DNA from: Pratylenchus scribneri | Taxonomy: Eukaryota; Nematoda; Chromadorea; Rhabditida; Pratylenchidae | Reading direction: 5' to 3' | Length of the DNA stretch: 64,000 nt | NCBI GenBank assembly: GCA_030063045.1 | Contig: JAQSEB010000054.1 | Location: 992,001 to 1,056,000, forward strand | Shown here: positions 1 through 13,400 of the stretch, piece after piece | Layout: every line of letters begins with the position of its first letter | How positions within the stretch are numbered: the first letter of the stretch is position 1 | The notes under the pieces: model-generated | Told to the model about the DNA's origin: nothing | Databases searched by the model: none | What the model saw: only the letters and a program-made list of their open reading frames with translations | Translations under genes and position numbers: made by a program

Positions 1-3000
1 TTTTAATATATTATATCCATATATGGGGTATTTAAGGGGTTTGAAACATTTTATAGCCTAGGTTTTGAACTTTTTGGAATTATTTTAATTCCTTCGTATT
101 CTCCATCTAATTCTACAGGCGAACGTCAATTTATTTTTATTCAATTCATCCATATTGATTTTTTATGAATTTTTTAATATATTATATCCATATATGGGGT
201 ATTTAAGGGGTTTGAAACATTTTATAGCCTAGGTTTTGAACTTTTTGGTATTATTTTAATTCCTTCGTATTCTCCATCTAATTCTACAGGCGAACGTCAA
301 TTTATTTTTATTCATTTCATCCATATTGATTTTTTATGAATTTTTTAATATATTATATCCATATATGGGGTATTTAAGGGGTTTGAAACATTTTATAGCC
401 TAGGTTTTGAACTTTTTGGAATTTTTTTAATTCCTTCGTATTCTTCTTCTAATTCTACAGGCGAACGTCAATTTATTTTTATTCATTTCATCCATATTGA
501 TTTTTTATGAATTTTTTAATATATTATATCCATATATGGGGTATTTAAGGGGTTTGAAACATTTTATAGCCTAGGTTTTGAACTTTTTGGAATTTTTTTA
601 ATTCCTTCGTATTCTTCTTCTAATTCTACAGGCGAACGTCAATTTATTTTTATTCATTTCATCCATATTGATTTTTTATGAATTTTTTAATATATTATAT
701 CCATATATGGGGTATTTAAGGGGTTTGAAACATTTTATAGCCTAGGTTTTGAACTTTTTGGAATTTTTTTAATTCCATCCTATTCTCCATCTAATTCTAC
801 AGGCGAACGTCAATTTATTTTTATTCAATTCATCCATATTGATTTTTTATGCATTTTTTAATATATTATATCCATATATGGGGTATTTAAGGGGTTTGAA
901 ACATTTTATAGCCTAGGTTTTGAACTTTTTGGAATTTTTTTAATTCATTCGTATTCTTCTTCTAATTCTACAGGCGAACGTCAATTTATTTTTATTCAAT
1001 TCATCCATATTGATTTTTTATGAATTTTTTAATATATTATATCCATATATGGGGTATTTAAGGGGTTTGAAACATTTTATAGCCTAGGTTTTGAACTTTT
1101 TGGAATTTTTTTAATTCATTCGTATTCTTCTTCTAATTCTACAGGCGAACGTCAATTTATTTTTATTCAATTCATCCTTATTGATTTTTTATGAATTTTT
1201 TAATATATTATATCCATATATGGGGTATTTAAGGGGTTTGAAACATTTTATAGCCTAGGTTTTGAACTTTTTGGAATTATTTTAATTCCTTCGTATTCTC
1301 CATCTAATTCTACAGGCGAACGTCAATTTATTTTTATTCAATTCATCCATATTGATTTTTTATGAATTTTTTAATATATTATATCCATATATGGGGTATT
1401 TAAGGGGTTTGAAACATTTTATAGCCTAGGTTTTGAACTTTTTGGAATTATTTTAATTCCTTCGTATTCTCCATCTAATTCTACAGGCGAACGTCAATTT
1501 ATTTTTATTCAATTCATCCATATTGATTTTTTATGAATTTTTTAATATATTATATCCATATATGGGGTATTTAAGGGGTTTGAAACATTTTATAGCCTAG
1601 GTTTTGAACTTTTTGGAATTATTTTAATTCCTTCGTATTCTCCATCTAATTCTACAGGCGAACGTCAATTTATTTTTATTCAATTCATCCATATTGATTT
1701 TTTATGAATTTTTTAATATATTATATCCATATATGGGGTATTTAAGGGGTTTGAAACATTTTATAGCCTAGGTTTTGAACTTTTTGGAATTATTTTAATT
1801 CCTTCGTATTCTCCATCTAATTCTACAGGCGAACGTCAATTTATTTTTATTCAATTCATCCATATTGATTTTTTATGAATTTTTTAATATATTATATCCA
1901 TATATGGGGTATTTAAGGGGTTTGAAACATTTTATAGCCTAGGTTTTGAACTTTTTGGAATTTTTTTAATTCCTTCGTATTCTCCATCTAATTCTACAGG
2001 CGAACGTCAATTTATTTTTATTCAATTCATCCATATTGATTTTTTATGAATTTTTTAATATATTATATCCATATATGGGGTATTTAAGGGGTTTGAAACA
2101 TTTTATAGCCTAGGTTTTGAACTTTTTGGAATTATTTTAATTCCTTCGTATTCTCCATCTAATTCTACAGGCGAACGTCAATTTATTTTTATTCAATTCA
2201 TCCATATTGATTTTTTATGAATTTTTTAATATATTATATCCATATATGGGGTATTTAAGGGGTTTGAAACATTTTATAGCCTAGGTTTTGAACTTTTTGG
2301 AATTATTTTAATTCCTTCGTATTCTCCATCTAATTCTACAGGCGAACGTCAATTTATTTTTATTCAATTCATCCATATTGATTTTTTATGAATTTTTTAA
2401 TATATTATATCCATATATGGGGTATTTAAGGGGTTTGAAACATTTTATAGCCTAGGTTTTGAACTTTTTGGAATTATTTTAATTCCTTCGTATTCTCCAT
2501 CTAATACTACAGGCGAACGTCAATTTATTTTTATTCAATTCATCCATATTGATTTTTTATGAATTTTTTAATATATTATATCCATATATGGGGTATTTAA
2601 GGGGTTTGAAACATTTTATAGCCTAGGTTTTGAACTTTTTGGAATTATTTTAATTCCTTCGTATTCTCCATCTAATTCTACAGGCGAACGTCAATTTATT
2701 TTTATTCAATTCATCCATATTGATTTTTTATGAATTTTTTAATATATTATATCCATATATGGGGTATTTAAGGGGTTTGAAACATTTTATAGCCTAGGTT
2801 TTGAACTTTTTGGAATTATTTTAATTCCTTCGTATTCTCCATCTAATTCTACAGGCGAACGTCAATTTATTTTTATTCAATTCATCCATATTGATTTTTT
2901 ATGAATTTTTTAATATATTATATCCATATATGGGGTATTTAAGGGGTTTGAAACATTTTATAGCCTAGGTTTTGAACTTTTTGGAATTATTTTAATTCCT

Positions 3001-6000
3001 TCGTATTCTCCATCTAATACTACAGGCGAACGTCAATTTATTTTTATTCAATTCATCCATATTGATTTTTTATGAATTTTTTAATATATTATATCCATAT
3101 ATGGGGTATTTAAGGGGTTTGAAACATTTTATAGCCTAGGTTTTGAACTTTTTGGAATTATTTTAATTCCTTCGTATTCTCCATCTAATTCTACAGGCGA
3201 ACGTCAATTTATTTTTATTCATATCATCCATATTGATTTTTTATGAATTTTTTAATATATTATATCCATATATGGGGTATTTAAGGGGTTTGAAACATTT
3301 TATAGCCTAGGTTTTGAACTTTTTGGAATTTTTTTAATTCCTTCGTATTCTCCATCTAATTCTACAGGCGAACGTCAATTTATTTTTATTCAATTCATCC
3401 ATATTGATTTTTTATGAATTTTTTAATATATTATATCCATATATGGGGTATTTAAGGGGTTTGAAACATTTTATAGCCTAGGTTTTGAACTTTTTGGAAT
3501 TATTTTAATTCCTTCGTATTCTCCATCTAATACTACAGGCGAACGTCAATTTATTTTTATTCAATTCATCCATATTGATTTTTTATGAATTTTTTAATAT
3601 ATTATATCCATATATGGGGTATTTAAGGGGTTTGAAACATTTTATAGCCTAGGTTTTGAACTTTTTGGAATTATTTTAATTCCTTCGTATTCTCCATCTA
3701 ATTCTACAGGCGAACGTCAATTTATTTTTATTCAATTCATCCATATTGATTTTTTATGAATTTTTTAATATATTATATCCATATATGGGGTATTTAAGGG
3801 GTTTGAAACATTTTATAGCCTAGGTTTTGAACTTTTTGGAATTATTTTAATTCCTTCGTATTCTCCATCTAATACTACAGGCGAACGTCAATTTATTTTT
3901 ATTCAATTCATCCATATTGATTTTTTATGAATTTTTTAATATATTATATCCATATATGGGGTATTTAAGGGGTTTGAAACATTTTATAGCCTAGGTTTTG
4001 AACTTTTTGGAATTATTTTAATTCCTTCGTATTCTCCATCTAATTCTACAGGCGAACGTCAATTTATTTTTATTCAATTCATCCATATTGATTTTTTATG
4101 AATTTTTTAATATATTATATCCATATATGGGGTATTTAAGGGGTTTGAAACATTTTATAGCCTAGGTTTTGAACTTTTTGGAATTATTTTAATTCCTTCG
4201 TATTCTCCATCTAATTCTACAGGCGAACGTCAATTTATTTTTATTCAATTCATCCATATTGATTTTTTATGAATTTTTTAATATATTATATCCATATATG
4301 GGGTATTTAAGGGGTTTGAAACATTTTATAGCCTAGGTTTTGAACTTTTTGGAATTATTTTAATTCCTTCGTATTCTCCATCTAATTCTACAGGCGAACG
4401 TCAATTTATTTTTATTCAATTCATCCATATTGATTTTTTATGAATTTTTTAATATATTATATCCATATATGGGGTATTTAAGGGGTTTGAAACATTTTAT
4501 AGCCTAGGTTTTGAACTTTTTGGAATTATTTTAATTCCTTCGTATTCTCCATCTAATTCTACAGGCGAACGTCAATTTATTTTTATTCATTTCATCCATA
4601 TTGATTTTTTATGAATTTTTTAATATATTATATCCATATATGGGGTATTTAAGGGGTTTGAAACATTTTATAGCCTAGGTTTTGAACTTTTTGGAATTAT
4701 TTTAATTCCTTCGTATTCTCCATCTAATACTACAGGCGAACGTCAATTTATTTTTATTCAATTCATCCATATTGATTTTTTATGAATTTTTTAATATATT
4801 ATATCCATATATGGGGTATTTAAGGGGTTTGAAACATTTTATAGCCTAGGTTTTGAACTTTTTGGAATTATTTTAATTCCTTCGTATTCTCCATCTAATT
4901 CTACAGGCGAACGTCAATTTATTTTTATTCAATTCATCCATATTGATTTTTTATGAATTTTTTAATATATTATATCCATATATGGGGTATTTAAGGGGTT
5001 TGAAACATTTTATAGCCTAGGTTTTGAACTTTTTGGAATTTTTTTAATTCCTTCGTATTCTCCATCTAATTCTACAGGCGAACGTCAATTTATTTTTATT
5101 CAATTCATCCATATTGATTTTTTATGAATTTTTTAATATATTATATCCATATATGGGGTATTTAAGGGGTTTGAAACATTTTATAGCCTAGGTTTTGAAC
5201 TTTTTGGAATTATTTTAATTCCTTCGTATTCTCCATCTAATACTACAGGCGAACGTCAATTTATTTTTATTCAATTCATCCATATTGATTTTTTATGAAT
5301 TTTTTAATATATTATATCCATATATGGGGTATTTAAGGGGTTTGAAACATTTTATAGCCTAGGTTTTGAACTTTTTGGAATTATTTTAATTCCTTCGTAT
5401 TCTCCATCTAATTCTACAGGCGAACGTCAATTTATTTTTATTCAATTCATCCATATTGATTTTTTATGAATTTTTTAATATATTATATCCATATATGGGG
5501 TATTTAAGGGGTTTGAAACATTTTATAGCCTAGGTTTTGAACTTTTTGGAATTATTTTAATTCCTTCGTATTCTCCATCTAATTCTACAGGCGAACGTCA
5601 ATTTATTTTTATTCAATTCATCCATATTGATTTTTTATGAATTTTTTAATATATTATATCCATATATGGGGTATTTAAGGGGTTTGAAACATTTTATAGC
5701 CTAGGTTTTGAACTTTTTGGAATTATTTTAATTCCTTCCTATTCTTCTTCTAATTCTACAGGCGAACGTCAATTTATTTTTATTCATTTCATCCATATTG
5801 ATTTTTTATGAATTTTTTAATATATTATATCCATATATGGGGTATTTAAGGGGTTTGAAACATTTTATAGCCTAGGTTTTGAACTTTTTGGAATTATTTT
5901 AATTCCTTCCTATTCTCCATTTAATTCTACAGGCGAAAGTCAATTTATTTTTACTCAATTCATCCATATTGATTTTTTATGAATTTTTTAATATATTATA

Positions 6001-7182
6001 TCCATATATGGGGTATTTAAGGGGTTTGAAACATTTTATAGCCTAGGTTTTGAACTTTTTGGAATTTTTTTAATTCCATCCTATTCTCCTTCTAATTCTA
6101 CAGGCGAATGTCAATTTATTTTTATTCAATTCATCCATATTGATTTTTTATGAATTTTTGAATATATTATATCCATATATGGGGTATTTAAGGGGTTTGA
6201 AACATTTTATAGCCTAGGTTTTGAACTTTTTGGAATTTTTTTAATTCCATCCTATTCTCCTTCTAATTCTACAGGCGAACGTCAATTTATTTTTATTCAA
6301 TTCATCCATATTGATTTTTTATGAATTTTTTAATATATTATATCCATATATGGGGTATTTAAGGGGTTTGAAACATTTTATAGCCTAGGTTTTGAACTTT
6401 TTGGAATTTTTTTAATTCCATCCTATTCTCCATCTAATTCTACAGGCGAACGTCAATTTATTTTTATTCATTTCATCCATATTGATTTTTTATGAATTTT
6501 TGAATATATTATATCCATATATGGGGTATTTAAGGGGTTTGAAACATTTTATAGCCTAGGTTTTGAACTTTTTGGAATTTTTTTAATTCCATCCTATTCT
6601 CCATCTAATTCTACAGGCGAACGTCAATTTATTTTTATTCAATTCATCCATATTGATTTTTTATGAATTTTTGAATATATTATATCCATATAAGGGGTAT
6701 TTAAGGGGTTTGAAACATTTTATGGCCTAAGTTTTGAACTTTTTGGAATTTTTTTAATTCCATCGTATTCTCCATCTAATTCTACAGGCGAACGTCAATT
6801 TATTTTTATTCATTTCATCCATATTGATTTTTTATGAATTTTTGAATATATTATATCCATATAAGGGGTATTTAAGGGGTTTGAAACATTTTATGGCCTA
6901 AGTTTTGAACTTTTTGGAATTTTTTTAATTCCATCCTATTCTCCATCTAATTCTACAGGCGAACGTCAATTTATTTTTATTCAATTCATCCATATTGATT
7001 TTTTATGAATTTTTGAATATATTATATCCATATATGGGGTATTTAAGGGGTTTGAAACATTTTATAGCCTAGGTTTTGAACTTTTTGGAATTTTTTTAAT
7101 TCCATCCTATTCTCCATCTAATTCTACAGGCGAATGTCAATTTATTTTTACTCAATTCATCCATATTGATTTTTTATGAATT
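1..7182. repeat. 171-bp satellite DNA, 42 tandem monomers
   Basis: The same 171-bp unit repeats head to tail from the left window edge to 7182; monomer k starts at 1+171(k-1), the last at 7012. I found no insertion or deletion across the 41 steps. Each monomer carries CCATATATGG, the GGGGTATTTAAGGGG block, a near-palindrome GGAATTATTTTAATTCC and a conserved CTACAGGCGAACGTCAATTT. Differences are single-base variants (ATTATTT/ATTTTTT, CTTCGT/CATCCT, AATTCT/AATACT, TTCAATTC/TTCATTTC). The right edge (monomers 34-42) is more diverged, as expected at an array border. The array continues beyond the left edge. No open frame of note. Heterochromatic or centromere-associated satellite is the usual role; that is inference. 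Confidence 0.97.
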
Positions 7183-7794
7183 TCTAAATAATGGCCCCAA
7201 ATTCAATTATTAGTATAAGAATAAGGGCAATTGTTTGTATTTTTTTCAAGAAATCGTATTTTTTACCTAACTAGGTATATTTTGAGGGCCATATTTGAGG
7301 GTCAAATCGACGGAATGCCATAACTCGCCAATTTTTGAAGATATTGAATTTTCGTTTACAGATTCAGAATCTATATAAAAAATACTACAAGAATCAACTT
7401 TTTAAAAATTTAAAATCATTTTTTTTTGAAAATTTTTCTATTATCGAATTTATGACGCAGTATATTTTGAGGGTCAAATCGATGGAAGGCCATATCTTTT
7501 CAATCATTCCATCAAATCTTCTAATTTTTTGAGAAAAAATTTATTTTAATATTCTAAAAATAATAGTATTGGTCTATGACCAATTGAAAATATCATATTC
7601 GAGAAATCCGTATTTTTACCTAACTAGGTATATTTTGAGGGTCATATTTTGAGGGTCAAATCGATGGAAGGCCATATCTTTTCAATCATTCCAACAAATC
7701 TTCTAATTTTCTTGATGATTTTTTAATAAACGTTGAAAAGTTGAATTGCCTGAAGGAAAATTAGATCTGAAATAAACAATAAAATATAATTAAG
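7183..7794. repeat. Degenerate repeats next to the satellite
   Basis: Satellite homology stops at 7182. A block reading roughly TATATTTTGAGGGTCAAATCGATGGAAGGCCATATCTTTTCAATCATTCCA, followed by CAAATCTTCTAATTTT, occurs at about 7455-7535 and again at 7628-7712, with a third, more diverged version at about 7270-7340. TTTTTACCTAACTAGGTATATTTTGAGGG precedes two of the copies. A 65-codon open frame here is repeat-derived. No gene seen. Confidence 0.6.
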
Positions 7795-8013
7795 GTGGCA
7801 TCAACATCAAATTTGGCAATCGGCGGCGGATTGTCCAATAATCAACATCAAAATGCTGCCCAAAATAATAATTTCCAGCAGCAGGTGGTTTTGATCAATT
7901 TTAGACAATTATATTTTATTTTTTAGTCAAATTCCATTCCATCAACATCAAATGCGCTGCCACCAGAAACTCCATATTTTTTTGAAAACCTCAAAATGGC
8001 CACAGGAAAATGA
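7795..8013 (+). pseudogene. Q/N-rich 3'-terminal coding fragment
   Basis: Two short open stretches join cleanly. 7795-7884 ends in three CAG codons before GTGGTT; a 42-bp GT..TTTTTTAG intron follows (7885-7926); 7927-8013 continues in frame to a TGA. The product would be a 59-residue, Gln/Asn/Ser/Pro-rich tail (LSNNQHQNAAQNNNFQQQ, then SNSIPSTSNALPPETPYFF). A stop lies just upstream in the same frame, so the fragment starts at a weak acceptor (AATTAAG). No upstream exon is visible, because satellite repeats occupy the DNA to the left. It could be the orphaned 3' end of a gene cut by satellite expansion, or a chance frame. The element CATCAACATCAAAT is used three times inside it. Confidence 0.3.
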
Positions 8014-9316
8014 TGGAAAATTGGAAGAAAATATTGATGAATAGAATGATGGACATTTGTGAATTTAAACGAAGATTGGATCAGTCCATATTTTTTGAAA
8101 TTAAATTTGGAATTAATTTTATTTATTCAACCATTTTTTGTTGCTTTTTTCATAATTTTTTTCATTCTCTGGGAATTTTGAATAAATTTTTATTATACAA
8201 TAAAAATAAATTACTAATCCTTTTCTTCTTCCCTTTCGATGCCCTTTGCGCACTTTGAATAGCCTCATCAAAATTTGATTTCCCCTAACAGCATCCTTAT
8301 GCATTAAAGATAAGTGAATTTTCCCCTCAATTTTGATTACCGTAATTTTCCTCATCAGCCCTCGATAAAAGAAAACAAAGAAAAGACCCTCAGGGCAAAT
8401 CAAAAGCATAGGCGATTCCATACCATATTCTATAAAACGGATAAAAAAGAATTAATGGCACTTGTTAATAGCCAAAAGCGGCTATTTTTTTAAATTTTAG
8501 GACAGAATTAGACCAAATATAATTTCAAAAATTTAATATACATTTTAATATACATTATTTATTCCAATTGACAGAGCATTATGGCCAATTTAATGTATTA
8601 GAGATTAATTTTATTGGTTTATAATTGGCTATATTATGGTGCAAAATTACTGATGAATGTGATGGACATGCCATATTACCATTTCCCTATCATTTTGTAG
8701 ATCTATTAAAACACAATTTATTTATTTATACTAGCCATCCTCTGCTGGCGATAAAAACTCATTTTTTTTATAATTAATTTTATGAAAAGAATTGAATGGA
8801 ATAAATTCCAAATTATTTGATTACATTTTCCATTGTCTCAAATAGCTTATTAAATCGGGAATCAAGATTTGACAAATCTATGCAAATATTTTGTCCCAAA
8901 GTTTAGATTAAAAAAGATAACTTTTTGCGGCACATTTGTTCACTTTGATTCTCTTTTATTTTTGTTTTACATTTTTCAAACATTACTTCTGCTGGAATTT
9001 TACATAAGAGAAAAACATTTTCTGATGATGTACAAAATTTTTCTATTTCGTTTTATTTTAAACGATATCGCAGATTGGTGTAAATGTAAATATCATCACA
9101 TCATTCTTTTGCTATTCTAAGCCACCAAAATTGCTTAATCATCGAATTTATATGGGAATTAATCAAGCCATTTCCATCAATTCGCCATTTTACCCCATAT
9201 CATCATCATAAAATCCCATTTCATTTTTTAAGCCAATAATTTATTTCCTAATTCCCAAATAAAATTTCCAAATAAGCCAATAATTTATTTCCCAATTCCT
9301 AAATTAAATTTCCAAA
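8014..9316. other. Intergenic, no gene recognised
   Basis: AT-rich. Open frames of 82-100 codons on both strands overlap one another and have no splice context or recognisable motif. A segment at about 8847-8885 (AATCAAGATTTGACAAATCTATGCAAAT) recurs, diverged, at about 14590-14620, so it belongs to a dispersed repeat. Confidence 0.5.
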
Positions 9317-10206
9317 ATGAATCCCTCAATTTTAATTTTCACCGTTTTCCTCTTCACCTATGCTGCTGAAGGCGGAATCATCCAATCGCGCACAATGTTG
9401 AACGGATCGGATGTGGAAAATGCAACTAAAGTGGATGTGCAAGAGAAGATGATGATGATGGGAAGGAAGGAGTTGGAATTGCCCGAGATTTTGGGTAAGA
9501 ATATAAAAATGGGAGGAAAAAATAGCCATTTCTATTCTAAGTAAGCTGCTTTTCTCTTTTTCAATTTCCTTAAAGTGATAAATTGTCCTAAATACTTTAA
9601 AAAATAGTAATTTTTCTTAATGGAAATTAAATTTTTTAGATGAGACCAATTCATCCATTTTGGCCAATTTGAGCATGGAGGATGATTTTGGAAACGGCCG
9701 TGCCAAACGCCAAATGAAAAATGGCCCTCTTATGCCTCAAGGTCTAAATGGAAATTCTATGAAAATGATTAATAATTTGATTGGCCAATTTTAGTGAAAC
9801 AAAGTCTTGACCTGGAAGCGAAGATGCAGGCTATCCATAAATTGTTTGAGGTTAGAAAATGGGAGGAATTCCAAAATAAACCTAAAATTATATTTTTAGC
9901 ATAAAGAAATGCATGCAAAATGCATGGAATTTGTGGATAGCATTGTGGAATACTTCGGCAACGACGAAGGTTTTTTCCCTTGTAACATGATTAATTAATA
10001 ATATTTTCCGAAATTCAGAAAAAATTTCGGACACCTTTGAGACCAACGAAGAATATATGAATGAGGCAAAAAGAATTTGCAAACTCTCCATGGATTTATT
10101 GATTGATGCCTCAAAAATTGGTGAATTCGAAATGATCCAAATGGCCAATGAACGTGTGGCGAAGGATTTTGAGCGCATTGAGAAGGCGTTGGATGTCATG
10201 GAATAG
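9317..10206 (+). CDS. Secreted helical protein, unknown family
   Basis: I do not recognise the family. Five exons are proposed: 9317-9494, 9640-9741, 9795-9850, 9900-9969 and 10019-10206. The start gives a signal peptide (MNPSILIFTVFLFTYAAEGG, hydrophobic core residues 4-16). An NGS sequon and an NAT site follow, then NGRAKRQ (exon 2), which looks like a furin-type basic processing site. The remaining roughly 105 residues are Glu/Lys/Met-rich and look alpha-helical (EAKMQAIHKLFE, then MEFVDSIVEYFG, and a C-terminal half ending ERIEKALDVME). One problem: exon 4 ends in phase 1 but exon 5 reads in phase 0 after seven A residues at 10019-10025, so either a splice site is misplaced or one base of the A run is wrong. 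An AATAAA lies at 10256. A secreted worm protein, possibly a pro-protein, is the safest reading. Confidence 0.7.
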
Positions 10207-10425
10207 CAATGAAGAAAAGTAATGAAGGAAAAAAGATGGAGAAAAGAATAATTTGAATAAACATTTTATTCAAAAATGATCATTTTTAAGTGGCATAATC
10301 CATTGAATATTTTGCAAAATACATTGAATATGCCTTCAAGTAAAAAGTTTTATTAATGAATAGTGAATTTTTATTTTTAATTTTTTAATATTATATAAAA
10401 TAGAAATATATAATAATAAGAATTA

Positions 10426-13400
10426 TCATAATTCGGTTATTTTCGTCGCATTAGTTGCACCACCCGCCGCCGATGAGTTCGATTTATTGCCTACAGTACT
10501 GCCTGCCATTGATCGCTTCTTCCACTTGTTGGACCAGAAAGTGATAAATTCCCTTCGGAACGTTTTGCTGAATTTTTCTTCCTTTAATTGTATTCATTTT
10601 TTTCTTATTTTCGTACTTTTTTTTTTAATTAATTTAATTTCATTCTATCAGATATTTTTTATTAGGAAAGACCTGGCGATGGCATAGACAAGCCAATTGT
10701 AGGTGAAATTGAAAAAGTAATACGGTAACACTGAGACAATGGCCAATGCCATCCGAAGAGGTGAGGCAAGCTTATCCAAATGGAAGAACTCAATCAGGGG
10801 AGCAAATGAGAATAATGGCACAGCGAGGACGGCATAAACTGCCGGAATAACGAAGAGGATTTTATCATTAGCATTCGTTGGTCTCGCACTGTGGCGCGCA
10901 GAATTGGCACCTGTGCTTGTGGGTGAATATTATCTCTGATGAATTATTATTGAACTAATTTATATTTCTTATTTTTCTATATGTTTTATTATTGATTTTT
11001 AAAATTCGAAAATTTTTTTGAAGCAAAAAATTTTTGAATCAAAAAAGTCTTTTTTTGCATCAAAAGAGTTTTTGACTTCTAATAAATCTGAAACTGGTTC
11101 TAGACCCTACAAACCATATACAATTTGCTAGATTTTATCAAGACCCGTTGATTCGTATATAAATATGTCATAGTTTGATCAAATTAAAGAGTTTAAAACC
11201 AAAATGGGAAATATGGTTTAAATAATTTAACTCCTAATTTTGGCCAAAACATGACAAATTATTTACCAATCGAGAAGTCTCGATGAGATCTACAAAACAG
11301 TATATGATTTGTACGGTCTAAAACCGGTAATAGGAAAAACTAGAAAAACTTTTTTGATGAAAAAATAGTATCCTTCAAAATACCACCCCCTTCCGTATGA
11401 ATAGCGACGGCTTCTTGGCGCAATTTAAACGCAATTGCTATGTTCACAGTGGTCACCACTGTCATGGGAAGAAAAAATGCAGCGATATAAAAAGGGATAT
11501 TCATCTGTCAAAATTGAGGGAAAAATATTAAATAGATAGAGATACTCACACTCACATATTCCAACACGAAATTATTTTTTTGGTAGCAAATCATTTCAGT
11601 TTGATTGCTATTGTACATGGTACCGAAGAACTTATTGTAAAGCAAATGGTTCGAGTATGGCAATAATTGGTAAGTAAAGGCCCAAAACTGCATTGGCAGG
11701 AGTGAGAGGAATATCACCCACCATCGATTCACATGTTGATACTAAAATAATATTTAAAAATATATGCCAATCCTAGAATCTGCACAAAAAAAATATATGT
11801 TATACCGTTCGATTCCTCTCTTCGAGGAGTAGAATTCGAATCCGCTAAATTTTTCTGTCGTAGACGCCAAGAAAAACAATTTTACTGTACAATAGGATAA
11901 AGAAATAAAACTATGTAAAGGTGTAGGGTCCCTCTTTGGGTTAAAAATTTGCAGAAAAATTTTTTTGTTAAATTGCACTCCGTCGAGATATTAGACTTCT
12001 TTAAGGTTCCTATCCCTGCCTTAGACCTAACCTAAATCCTGACTCTAACCTACCTAACCCTAGCCCCAACAGTGAAATTAATAATGGCGATAAATCTTTT
12101 ATGCCAAGCCGATGACAGCAGATTTGGGCTCACGATTGAGTAATGATATGATAAAAAAATTTTTGAAAATTATTGAGGGAGGGCTTCAATTTTCAAATTT
12201 CACTATGCTCTAACTTTTTCAATAAACGCCTCCGGCAAAAAATTTTTGTAGAATCGCACCCAGTCGATGGGAGGAGTCGAATAATTTAAAGCTTTATAAA
12301 TTGATTAAATAAATAAAATTAAACATACAAATTACAAAGCAGTTATACCTGCATATGCTTTAGAGGGTAAAAGACGGCGAAGAAGCGTTCCAACGTGAGA
12401 AGAACAATCACATTACTGGATGAACAGACCGCCCCGGTGGCGATATATTCGGCGATTAGACATGTCCAAAAGTTGAGCCGGATCAACGGGGTCATAGTGC
12501 AAAAGAGCCAAAAAATGAAGAGGGAATCGGATGTGAGCAGCACCAAAATGTATTTGTTGATATAGTTCTAATAAAAAGGGGAGAAAAAAATATCATATAC
12601 CGTAAATCTTTCAACTTTTTAAAATTTTAGATATGTTTTGAATGATATAAACTTCTTTTTGATCAAAAACACATGTTGCGATTTGTAAAAATATAATAAA
12701 TAAAAACATGTTTTGAATCATAAAAATATTTTCTGCCATGTTAAAAATTGCAAAAAATTTAAAAAAAAGTCTGAATCTTATTAGAAACAGGATTGTAAAA
12801 AGTTGTTGTGAATTGTAAGGTTCTAAAACATTTTTAAAATTTAAAAACATATTAATTCTAAAAACATGTTTAAATTGCAAAAAAAATTATTAAAATGTTT
12901 TGGATTCCAGCAGAAAACATGCTCTAATATATAAAGTTCTAAAAACATATAGTAAAAACATGTTTTTGATTGTAAAACACGTTCTAATTTGTTGTAAATT
13001 TTATTAAATAAATTTTATTTTTTATCCATTTTCCTCTCTAAAATTTAATGACCCCCTCCTCTATTAATAACCCCTCTAGAGGGTCTCTGAAAATAAGTCA
13101 CCCTGGGGTTACTAATAGAGGATTTATGGTAAAATAAAAAATTCGAAATAAATGAAAACAATGGGAACTATTTTGGAAAAAAATTAATTAATTGAAAAAA
13201 AGAGAGTAAAATATTAACAGCATACTTGATAAAGTTGAGTACATATTATTGTGATGAGCGTCAGAATATTCCCACAAAGCCCAAAAATGAGGACCAAAAC
13301 GCAAAAGAGCAACAAAATGAGTATTAAAATAGCAAATTCAGCGGTTAATTGCTTGTCAATACCTTTTGAATTAGAATTAATTTTAATAGAAAATTTATTG

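Noticed and set aside
1..7182. CENP-B-box-like motif in the satellite
   Set aside because: The minus-strand segment GTTCGCCTGTAGAATTA and the plus-strand CTTCGTATTCTCCATC match only the TTCG core; the required later A and CGGG positions do not fit, so I do not claim a CENP-B box.
1..7182. CRISPR-like array
   Set aside because: There are no spacers; the 171-bp units are contiguous and identical in layout, so it is a satellite.
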